Below are positions 43,147 to 50,876 of a stretch of DNA of 64,000 nt, one piece after another (the first letter of the stretch is position 1; each line of letters opens with the position of its first letter). The notes below the pieces were generated by a model. The model was not told where the DNA came from and searched no databases. It worked only from the letters and a program-made list of their open reading frames with translations. The stretch comes from Thermoplasmata archaeon (GTDB lineage: Archaea > Thermoplasmatota > Thermoplasmata > Lutacidiplasmatales > UBA184): contig JAKIWE010000006.1 of the NCBI GenBank assembly GCA_022750195.1, positions 1 through 64,000 on the forward strand, read 5' to 3'. The translations under genes were made by a program, and so were the position numbers.

Positions 43147-43818
43147 ATGCAAGCCGCTCCCCAATCTATGGAAGAGAATCTGCTGAAGGGCACGACCACC
43201 ATTGGCCTCGTCTGCAAGGACGGGGTCGTCCTCGCCACGGAGCGCCGCGCCACGGCGGGGAACATGATCGCGAACAAGATGACCCAGAAATTGTTCAAGA
43301 TCGACGTCAACCTGGGCGTGACGGTCGCCGGGCTCGTCGGCGACGCGCAGGTACTCACCCGCTACCTTCGTGCTGAAGTCTCGCTCTACCGCCTGCGCCG
43401 GAACGCAGCGCTGACCGCCGAGGGCGGTGCCACGCTTCTCGCGAACATCCTCAACGGCAACCGGATGTTCCCGTACTACGCCTGGTTGATCCTGGGCGGC
43501 GTCGACGGCAAGGGCGGCCACGTCTTCAGCGTCGACCCGGCCGGCGGCTCGATCGAGGACAAGTACGTCTCCGTCGGCAGCGGCTCGCCGTTCGCCTACG
43601 GCGTCCTGGAGGAGGGGTACGCGCGCGACATGAGCGTGAGCGACGGCGTCGACCTTGCGATCCGAGGGCTCACGGTCGCCATGAAGCGCGACAGCGCCAG
43701 CGGCGATGGGTACATCGTCCACACGATCACGCCCAAGGATTACAAGGAGTTCGGGGACGACGAAATCAATAAACGCTTGAAAGCGCTCAAGATTCCGTTG
43801 CCTCCCGTGCTCCAGTAG
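43147..43818 (+). CDS. psmB: Proteasome beta subunit
   Basis: The 223-aa precursor has a short propeptide ending ...ENLLKG before TTTIGLVCKDGVVLATERRATAG. Autocleavage at G/T exposes the catalytic Thr1; Lys33-type residue is in ERRATAGNMI. Later GSGSPFAYGVLEEGYARDMSVSDGVDLA is typical. It forms the inner rings of the 20S proteasome. The neighbouring fttA gene starts 56 nt downstream on the same strand. Confidence 0.97.
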   Translation: MQAAPQSMEENLLKGTTTIGLVCKDGVVLATERRATAGNMIANKMTQKLFKIDVNLGVTVAGLVGDAQVLTRYLRAEVSLYRLRRNAALTAEGGATLLANILNGNRMFPYYAWLILGGVDGKGGHVFSVDPAGGSIEDKYVSVGSGSPFAYGVLEEGYARDMSVSDGVDLAIRGLTVAMKRDSASGDGYIVHTITPKDYKEFGDDEINKRLKALKIPLPPVLQ

Positions 43819-43874
43819 TGCATTTCCTAGCGTCCGGGTGAACCCCTTCCCGCCAACCGCTTCCCTGCCCAACG

Positions 43875-45779
43875 ATGAGTTTCGATACTCTAATCCAGCA
43901 AACGCGTGAAGCGTTGAAGGAGGTCCTTCCCGACTCGATCGAGGTCACCGACATCGAGTTGGAAGGGCCTCACATCGTAATCTACACCAAGCAGCTCGAC
44001 AGCTTCCTCTCCGGGGGCGACCTCCTCCGGCAGGTGGCGCAGCGGCTCCGTCGCCGCGTGCTCGTCCGTACCGACCCCGACAGCCTCATCGACCCGAAGG
44101 AGGCCGAGAGCGCGATCCGCGAGGTGATCCCGCCCGAGGCGGAGATCTCCGGACTGTTTTTTGAACCCGAGACCGGCGAGGTCACCATCGAGGCGGCGAA
44201 CCCTGGGGCGGCGATCGGCCGCCAGGGTTCGGTCCTCAACGAGCTCAAACGTCGGATCGGTTGGGTGCCGACGGTCGTCCGAACGCCTCCGATCCCGTCG
44301 AAGACCGTCGAGGAGGTGCGGGTCCACCTCCGCAACGAGTTCGACGACCGACGGCAGTTCCTGAAGAAGGTCGGGATCCGGATCGCCCGCGACCGCCTCC
44401 CCGAGAAGATCTGGGCGCGGTCGACCGCGCTCGGCGGCTACCGGGAAGTAGGGCGGAGCGCCCACCTACTGACGACGCAGAACTCCAAGGTGCTGATCGA
44501 CACCGGCATCGACCCCGGGTCGGACCGGACGCCGTACTTCAACGCCCCCGAGCTGCTGCCGCTCGACTCGCTCGATGCCGTCGTCGTCACCCACGCCCAC
44601 CTCGACCACTGCGGTCTCATCCCGGTCCTCCTGAAGTACGGCTACAACGGCCCGATCTACTGCACCGCGCCGACCCGCGATTTGATGACGCTGATGCTGC
44701 TCGACGCGATCAAGGTCACGAACCAGGAAGCGCGCAAGGGGCTGTACGACTCCGGCAACGTCCGGAGCATGGTCACGCGGACGATCCCGCTCCGGTGGGG
44801 CGAGACGACCGACATCGCCCCGGACCTCCGGCTCACGCTGCACAACGCCGGCCACATCCTCGGCTCGTCGATCTGCCACTTCCACATGGGGGACGGCGAC
44901 CACAACCTCGCCTACAGCGGGGATATCAAGTTCGAGCGGAGCTGGCTGTTCAACCCGGCGGCGAACCGGTTCCCGCGCCTGGAGACGCTGGTGCTCGAGT
45001 CGACGTACGGCGGCTACCGCGACGTCCAACCGAGCCGGCAGCAGGCGACGGAGGAGTTCACGAGCTTCGCGGCGAAGGTGCTCGCCCGCAACGGCCACCT
45101 CGTCGTCCCGGTCTTCGCGGTGGGGCGCTCCCAGGAGGTCATGCTCGTCCTCGAAGAGCGGATGCGCGAGGGGAAGCTGGCCCGCGTCCCCGTGTACCTG
45201 GACGGCATGATCTTCGAGGCGACGGCGATCCACACCGCGTACCCGGAGTACCTCAACAGCCAGTTGCGCACCCAGATCTTCCAGCAGGGGGACAACCCGT
45301 TCCTCTCGGACGTCTTCCACCGCGTCGACTCCTCCCAGATGCGGAACGGGATCGTCGACGGCAAGGAGCCGTGCATCGTGCTCGCGACCTCGGGGATGAT
45401 GAGCGGAGGACCCGTGATGGAGTACTTCCGTTCGTGGGCGCACGACGAGAAGAACGGGCTGCTGTTCGTTGGGTACCAGGCGGAGGGGACCTTCGGCCGG
45501 CGCCTCCAGCGCGGCCTCAACGAATCGACGTTCATGGACGGCGGCCGCACGACCAACGTGCCGGTCCGTCTCGAGATCGCCACCATCGAGGGATTCAGCG
45601 GTCACTCCGACCGCGTGCAGCTGATGAACTACGTCGCGACGCTCGACCCCCGGCCGCAGAAGGTGATCTTGAACCACGGGGAGGAGTCGAAGATCCTCGA
45701 CCTCGCGACCAGCCTCCACAAGCGGTTCAATATCGAGACCCGGGCGCCGTACAACCTCGAGTCCGTCCGACTTCTCTAG
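43875..45779 (+). CDS. fttA: aCPSF1/FttA, archaeal termination ribonuclease
   Basis: The 634-aa protein has two N-terminal KH domains (VTDIELEGPHIVIYTKQLDSFLSGGDLLRQVAQRL; FEPETGEVTIEAANPGAAIGRQGSVLNELKRRIGW). A metallo-beta-lactamase domain follows, with VTHAHLDHCGLIP near residue 240 and AGHILGSSICHF, and a beta-CASP domain containing PVFAVGRSQEVMLVLEERM and the late histidines GFSGHSDRVQL and LNHGEESK. It is the archaeal homologue of CPSF73 and causes 3'-end cleavage and transcription termination. The length is typical. Confidence 0.97.
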   Translation: MSFDTLIQQTREALKEVLPDSIEVTDIELEGPHIVIYTKQLDSFLSGGDLLRQVAQRLRRRVLVRTDPDSLIDPKEAESAIREVIPPEAEISGLFFEPETGEVTIEAANPGAAIGRQGSVLNELKRRIGWVPTVVRTPPIPSKTVEEVRVHLRNEFDDRRQFLKKVGIRIARDRLPEKIWARSTALGGYREVGRSAHLLTTQNSKVLIDTGIDPGSDRTPYFNAPELLPLDSLDAVVVTHAHLDHCGLIPVLLKYGYNGPIYCTAPTRDLMTLMLLDAIKVTNQEARKGLYDSGNVRSMVTRTIPLRWGETTDIAPDLRLTLHNAGHILGSSICHFHMGDGDHNLAYSGDIKFERSWLFNPAANRFPRLETLVLESTYGGYRDVQPSRQQATEEFTSFAAKVLARNGHLVVPVFAVGRSQEVMLVLEERMREGKLARVPVYLDGMIFEATAIHTAYPEYLNSQLRTQIFQQGDNPFLSDVFHRVDSSQMRNGIVDGKEPCIVLATSGMMSGGPVMEYFRSWAHDEKNGLLFVGYQAEGTFGRRLQRGLNESTFMDGGRTTNVPVRLEIATIEGFSGHSDRVQLMNYVATLDPRPQKVILNHGEESKILDLATSLHKRFNIETRAPYNLESVRLL

Positions 45780-45853
45780 GTCGTCCGTACCAAGGCGCTT
45801 AAGATGGGCATAGGGGTAGGACTCCCCCGCTACTGAGGGAAGGTCCGCACGCG

Positions 45854-47362
45854 ATGCCGCCTCTACGCCGTCGATTCCTCGTCCTCGGCCTGGACGGAGG
45901 GACCTTCGACCTCCTCAACCCGTGGATGGACGCGGGCGAACTCCCGTTCCTCGCCTCGCTCGTCCGGTCCGGGGCCTCCGCTCCGCTCGCCTCGGTCTAC
46001 CCCCCCAAGACGATCCCGGCCTGGTACTCCTTTGCGACCGGTCAGGACCCGGGAAGCCTGGGGATCTTCGGCTTCACGGAGCCGGACGGCGGGCCCGGTC
46101 GCAGCCGTCTCGTGCAGACGTTTCGCCCGGCCGAAGCGGTGTGGGACCACCTTTCGCGCGTCGGCGTCCCCGTCGGGGTCCTGAACTTCCCGCTGCGCGC
46201 CGGCTATCCGCTCAACGGCTTCCTGGTCCCCGGCATGATCAGCGAGAATCCGCCAACGTTCCCCGAGACGCTGCGGGCCTCTCTCGAAGCCGAGCTCGGT
46301 GAACCGTACGTCCCCGAGCTGCCGGCGTACCGAAGTTCGGAGCGGGCGAGCTGGGTCGGACAGGCGACCCACGGCGTCGAGCAACGGGCGCGGGCCGCCG
46401 AGATCCTGTGCAAGAAGTACCGGCCCGACTTTCTGTTCGCTCTCTTTCGCGAGACCGACCGGGTCCAGCACCAGCACTGGGCTGAGCTCGCCGGTCCGCG
46501 GGACGGGGTCGGCCGCGACCTTCGCGAGTTCTGGCGAGCGGTCGACGTAGCGCTCGCGAAGATCGACGGCGCCTTCCGAGCCTTGGGGACCCCCGCGGTG
46601 ACGTTGATCATCTCCGACCACGGCCACGGCCCCGCCCAATCCGACTTCTTCACGAACCGGTGGCTGGCGGAGGAGGGGTACCTCGTCTTCCAAGGACGCG
46701 GCAGCGGCCTTCGGCGGCGGTTCGTCTCGAGCGCCCTCCTGGCGGGGGAGAAGTGGGGACCGACCCGTCGGCTCCTCCGCCCGGTCGCGGACCGGCTGCG
46801 CGGGGGACCGAAGCGGGAGGCGTTCGGACGTCTGTTCACCGGGGAGTCGAGCTTCGAGGCGATGGCGCCCAAGATCGACTGGGGGCGGACCGTCGCCTTC
46901 TCCTACCCCGTCCCCGAAGGGATCTACCTGAACCGGTACAACACGAACCTGACAGCCGAGCGGTCGGCCGAGGTCGTGGCCGAGATCAAGCACAAGCTGC
47001 GGCACTACGCCGCCGCGCACGTCGAGGTCTTCGAGCCGAAGGAGGTCTACCGCGGCCAGAACTTGGCGAACGCACCGGCGTTGCTCATCAAGATCGACGA
47101 GCTCGAGACGGAACTTCGGATGGACTTCAGCTACGCCAAGCCGATGCTGCGTGAACGTCCGGGATTCTTCTACGGCACCGGGGTACACCGGATGAACGGG
47201 ATCCTCATCGCGGCCGGCGACGGCGTTCGCGCCGGTCGCCGCACGGCCCCTCTCTCGCTGCTGGACGTGGCCCCGACGATCCTCGAGGGGATGGCCCTCC
47301 CGGTCCCCGCGGCGATGGTCGGCCGGTCGTTCGCCCCCTGGCTGGGCCTAGGCCCGAACTAA
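45854..47362 (+). CDS. Type I phosphodiesterase/alkaline phosphatase superfamily protein
   Basis: The 502-aa protein has VLGLDGGTFDLLNP at the N-terminus (first metal Asp). The nucleophile region is SVYPPKTIPAWYSFATGQDPGSLGIFGF, with Thr as the likely nucleophile. RETDRVQHQHW, ISDHGHGPAQSDFFTNRWL and GTGVHRMNGILIAAGDGV supply the remaining Asp/His ligands. It hydrolyses a phosphodiester or nucleotide-sugar-type substrate; the specific one is unknown. Eleven nt separate it from the glycosyltransferase gene behind it, so a role in glycan or glycolipid metabolism is plausible. Confidence 0.85.
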   Translation: MPPLRRRFLVLGLDGGTFDLLNPWMDAGELPFLASLVRSGASAPLASVYPPKTIPAWYSFATGQDPGSLGIFGFTEPDGGPGRSRLVQTFRPAEAVWDHLSRVGVPVGVLNFPLRAGYPLNGFLVPGMISENPPTFPETLRASLEAELGEPYVPELPAYRSSERASWVGQATHGVEQRARAAEILCKKYRPDFLFALFRETDRVQHQHWAELAGPRDGVGRDLREFWRAVDVALAKIDGAFRALGTPAVTLIISDHGHGPAQSDFFTNRWLAEEGYLVFQGRGSGLRRRFVSSALLAGEKWGPTRRLLRPVADRLRGGPKREAFGRLFTGESSFEAMAPKIDWGRTVAFSYPVPEGIYLNRYNTNLTAERSAEVVAEIKHKLRHYAAAHVEVFEPKEVYRGQNLANAPALLIKIDELETELRMDFSYAKPMLRERPGFFYGTGVHRMNGILIAAGDGVRAGRRTAPLSLLDVAPTILEGMALPVPAAMVGRSFAPWLGLGPN

Positions 47363-47374
47363 GTCGGCCCGTCC

Positions 47375-48535
47375 ATGGCGGGCTGGCGGATCGACCTCCT
47401 CGCCACGGAACCGGCGGAGACCACGGCGAGCGGGCTCAGCCGAACGGTCTGGGAGCTCGCCGCCGCCCTCGTCGATCGGGGCCACGCGGTCCGTGTCCTC
47501 TTCCCGGCCGACGCGCCGTCGGAGCGGCCCGACCACCGGGGGGTGGCGGCGGTCGCGGTCCCGACGATCGGCCAGGGTCGGCGGCCGTTCGGCCGGGACA
47601 TCGCGATCGGCAAGAACGCGAGCGAACTCCTGGACCCGCGAGCGGACCTGGTCATCGGCAACGACGAGAAAGCGGGCGCGTTGAGACTCCCCCGCGGAGC
47701 CGGCGGGCGCCGGCCGGTCTTCGCCATGTTCGTGCACGACGTGGCGATGCACACCTTCGAGACGTTACGCCCGCTCGAGCCGGACCGCGGCTGGCGGCAG
47801 AAGGTCGGGAACTTCCTGGATCGGCGGACGCTGCGGCGCCTGGAGGGCACGGCCCTGGGCCGGGCCCGCGTCGTCCTCGTCGCCTCGGAGCTCAACCGCG
47901 AGCTGCTCCGAAAGTACTACACGCTCACGGGCGACCGCGTCGCGCTGCTTCCGCTGGGGGTGCCCGACCCGATGGACGTCGGTTCGAAGGACGACGCGCG
48001 GGCCGCCCTGAAGCTCCCCCGGGACGTGCCGGTCGTTGCGTTCATCGGGCGCAACGCCGAACGCCAGGGACGCGACACCGCCCTCGAAGCGTACCGACGT
48101 ATCCGGGTGTTCTTCCCGGGAGCCCGTTGCGTCATCGTGGGCAGCACCGTGCCGACGGAGGCCGGCGTTCTCTCCCTCGGCGTCGTGGACGAACCGACGA
48201 AGGCCAAGGTACTGCGCGCCGCCGACGTCTTCGTCTTCCCGGCCCGGTACGAGGGCTACGGACTCGCGCCCCGAGAAGCGATGCGGTACGGGGTCGCGAC
48301 GATCGTCAGCCGGAACGTACCGTTCGACGGTGCCAGGGCCGGCGAGACCCTACGCGTGGTCACCGACGACGACCCGGGGGCGTACGCCTCGGAACTGGCC
48401 GAGCTGCTGGCGGACCCGGCGCTGCGTCGCAAGATCGGCGAGGCGGGTCGGAGCTACGCCGACAACTACAGCTATGCGAAGATGGCGGCGCGGTTCGAGG
48501 AGCTGTTCGCCCCTCTTCTCGGTCCGCCGAGCTAG
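47375..48535 (+). CDS. GT4-type glycosyltransferase
   Basis: The 386-aa protein has the two-Rossmann GT-B layout. The N-terminal half has GLSRTVWELAAALVDRGHAVRVLFPAD. The C-terminal donor domain has VPVVAFIGRNAERQGRDTALEAYRRIRVFFPGARCVIVG and the sugar-nucleotide motif VFVFPARYEGYGLAPREAMRYGVATIVSRNVPFDG (ExxxxxxxE). It transfers a sugar from a nucleotide donor; the acceptor is unknown. It is cotranscribed with the phosphodiesterase and meets the nuclease gene tail to tail with a 4-nt overlap. Confidence 0.9.
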   Translation: MAGWRIDLLATEPAETTASGLSRTVWELAAALVDRGHAVRVLFPADAPSERPDHRGVAAVAVPTIGQGRRPFGRDIAIGKNASELLDPRADLVIGNDEKAGALRLPRGAGGRRPVFAMFVHDVAMHTFETLRPLEPDRGWRQKVGNFLDRRTLRRLEGTALGRARVVLVASELNRELLRKYYTLTGDRVALLPLGVPDPMDVGSKDDARAALKLPRDVPVVAFIGRNAERQGRDTALEAYRRIRVFFPGARCVIVGSTVPTEAGVLSLGVVDEPTKAKVLRAADVFVFPARYEGYGLAPREAMRYGVATIVSRNVPFDGARAGETLRVVTDDDPGAYASELAELLADPALRRKIGEAGRSYADNYSYAKMAARFEELFAPLLGPPS

Positions 48536-49086
48536 TCGCCCGATTTCGGGGTCGGAAACTCCTCGAGGGTCCAATCGAGCGCCGGTCGCCGCCGGTGGGT
48601 GACGTGGGCCGCGTGGGCGGCCAGCCCCCACTCGAACCCCTCGGGCAACCCGCCCTCCTCGAGAGCGTCGAGGAACAGGCGGAGACGCGCCCGCGGTGCT
48701 TCGAAAGGGTCAGGCTCGCCCGGGTCGTAGAGCCGGAGGGCCGGGCGGACGACCTCGACCGACTCCCCCGAGACCACCCATACCCCGACCCGTTCGGGGC
48801 GGCCGGTGGCACTGCGCGCGAGCACCTTGTCGGCGAGCGACCGGCGAGGGAGCGCGACCGCGACCCAGTCGCCCCAGGCGCGACGCCGGAGCGCCTGGAC
48901 GAGGACGGTCTTCCAGTCTGCGACCTTGAGCTCGACCAGACCGACCACCCCCTCGCGTCGCGCGACGACGTCGAGGAAGTCCGAACCGTCCGGGTCGACC
49001 CAGACCCGGTACCCCTCGCTCTCGAGGTGTCGCCGGACCGGCTCGGCGAGCGCCCGCTCGGGCAGGCGCACCCGCTGCGGCGTCAT
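48532..49086 (-). CDS. PD-(D/E)XK nuclease-like protein coupled to mutL
   Basis: The 184-aa protein has a restriction-endonuclease-like core: LAEPVRRHLESEGYRVWVDPDGSDFLDVVARREGVVGLVELKVADWKTVLVQALRRRAWGDWVAVALP. D39, E52 and K54 form the D...ExK signature, and the following helix and strand agree with the fold. The remainder (LYDPGEPDPFEAPRARLRLFLDALEEGG...) is unassigned. Its ATG overlaps the mutL stop by 4 nt. It could be a repair nuclease acting with MutSL; this is inference from position. Confidence 0.65.
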   Translation of the reverse strand: MTPQRVRLPERALAEPVRRHLESEGYRVWVDPDGSDFLDVVARREGVVGLVELKVADWKTVLVQALRRRAWGDWVAVALPRRSLADKVLARSATGRPERVGVWVVSGESVEVVRPALRLYDPGEPDPFEAPRARLRLFLDALEEGGLPEGFEWGLAAHAAHVTHRRRPALDWTLEEFPTPKSGD

Positions 49087-50876
49087 CCGCGCGACCGTAG
49101 GAACCAGCTGTCGAGCCGTGCGCGCGGAAGTTGGATCAGGATCGGTCGCCCGTGCGGGCAGGCATAGGCCGCATCGGGGAGTGCGTAGAGCTGCTCGAGG
49201 ATCCGGCCCATCTCCTCGGCCGAGATCCGCTCCCCGCCGCGGACCGCGGCGTGACAGGCGATCGTCGCCGCCGTACGCGCTTCGAATCCGTCCGGCGTCG
49301 TCGGCCGACCGCCTTCGCCGATCTCCTCGAGCAGGCCGGCGAGACGGTCGGCCGGGATGCGTCGGCCCCGGTAGGCGGGGACCGCCAGGACCCGCCAGGA
49401 GGTGCCCCCGAACGGTTCGACCGTGTACCCCGCCTTGCGGACCTCCTCCGCATGTCCCCGCAGCACTTCCGACTGGCGCGCGGTCAGTTCCACCCGGACG
49501 GGGTCGACGAGCTCCTGCCGGGCGAGCTGTCCGGTCGCAAGGAGGTGGTCGAAGATCACGCGCTCGCTGGCCGCATGCTGGTCGACGAGGACCAGCTCGT
49601 CCGCCCCCTCCGCGACCCAGTAGAGGTCGAACAACGAGGCGCGCAACACGAGCCTAGGATGGCGGGCGTCCGGTGCCACCGCCGTTTCGCCCGTCGCCTC
49701 CCCCAGCTGCCGCTGACGGTCCGCTGTGGCCGCCGGCGGCGAGGCGGACCGGAGGACCTGCGGTGCGACGGAGGGGGCCTCGCCGGGGACCAGCGTTGGC
49801 GCCCGCGATGCGGCGGGCGCTCCGGCCGCGGGCCGAAGGGCCGCGTGAGGCTCCTCCCGCAACGCTCGGCGGACCGCGCTCCGGAGGAATTCTGCCACGT
49901 CCCGCTCCCGCTCGAAGCGGACCTCGCGCTTCGTCGGGTGGACGTTGACGTCGACGCGCGCCGGGTCGACGGCCAACTGGACGGCCCCCATCGGGAACCG
50001 ACCCCGGGGAAGATAGTCAACGTACGCTTGCCGGATCGCCGAGCTGAGCGCGCGCGCGACGATCGAACGGCCGTTCACCGACACCATCAGCCGCTGAGAA
50101 CCCGACGTGCTGAGGACCGGCCGGCTCAGTTGGGCGGAGACCGCGAGGCCTTGCCCGTCGTCGGCTGCGACGGCGAACGACGCGACGCTGAACTCCGGGC
50201 CGAAGACGCGGTCGGCCGCCTCGCGGACCGAGCGGGCCGGGGGGAACCTTCCCAGCTCTCGATCGGCGGAACGGAGTTCGAGCCCCACCCCGGGGCGGGC
50301 GAGGTACAACCGCTCCAGCGTGGCGCGAATCTCGACCTGCTCGGTCGCCGGGGACCGGAGGAATTTGCGCCGGGCCGGGGTCTCCCCGAACAGGTCGCGC
50401 ACCTCGACCCGCGTCCCGGCGGGACCTCCGGCCACGAACGACGAGCCAGGTCGGCCCGCCTCAAGGATCAGGCCGTGGGCCTCCGCGGCTCCGGGGGGTC
50501 GGGAGACGAGGGCGAGGCGGGCCGCGGCGCCGATCGAGGCGAGCGCCTCGCCCCGGAAGCCCAGCGTTCGGAGGCGGGGCAGCTCCTCGGCGCTGGTCAG
50601 CTTGCTCGTCGCGTGGCGCTCGACCGCCAGCGGCAGGTCGTCCGCGGCGATCCCCTGTCCGTCGTCGATCACCTCGATCCGATCGATCCCGCCGCCCTCG
50701 ATGACGACGAGCACCTCCGTCGCACCCGCGTCGACGGCGTTCTCCACCAGCTCCTTGACGACGGAGGCGGGTCGCTCGACGACTTCGCCCGCGGCGATCG
50801 CGGCGATCGCCTCTGCGCCGAGCCGGTGGATCGACCCGGTGGCGGTGGCTGTGCCGGCCGCGCGCTCCACGGTCAC
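49083..50876 (-). CDS. mutL: DNA mismatch repair protein MutL
   Basis: The 597-aa protein has the GHKL ATPase motifs EVVERPASVVKELVENAVDAGATEVLV, IDDGQGI, RHATSKL and LGFRGEALASIGAAA, followed by GTRVEVRDLFGETPARRKFLRS. The C-terminal domain has DQHAASERVIFD (near-consensus to the metal-binding DQHAxxExxxxE endonuclease motif, with a final Asp), ACHAAVRGGERIS, and the Cys-containing CPHGRPILIQL. It is therefore probably an endonuclease-type MutL. The start is GTG at 50876, overlapping the mutS stop (GTGA). MutSL systems are uncommon in archaea and usually regarded as acquired from bacteria. Confidence 0.95.
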   Translation of the reverse strand: MTVERAAGTATATGSIHRLGAEAIAAIAAGEVVERPASVVKELVENAVDAGATEVLVVIEGGGIDRIEVIDDGQGIAADDLPLAVERHATSKLTSAEELPRLRTLGFRGEALASIGAAARLALVSRPPGAAEAHGLILEAGRPGSSFVAGGPAGTRVEVRDLFGETPARRKFLRSPATEQVEIRATLERLYLARPGVGLELRSADRELGRFPPARSVREAADRVFGPEFSVASFAVAADDGQGLAVSAQLSRPVLSTSGSQRLMVSVNGRSIVARALSSAIRQAYVDYLPRGRFPMGAVQLAVDPARVDVNVHPTKREVRFERERDVAEFLRSAVRRALREEPHAALRPAAGAPAASRAPTLVPGEAPSVAPQVLRSASPPAATADRQRQLGEATGETAVAPDARHPRLVLRASLFDLYWVAEGADELVLVDQHAASERVIFDHLLATGQLARQELVDPVRVELTARQSEVLRGHAEEVRKAGYTVEPFGGTSWRVLAVPAYRGRRIPADRLAGLLEEIGEGGRPTTPDGFEARTAATIACHAAVRGGERISAEEMGRILEQLYALPDAAYACPHGRPILIQLPRARLDSWFLRSRG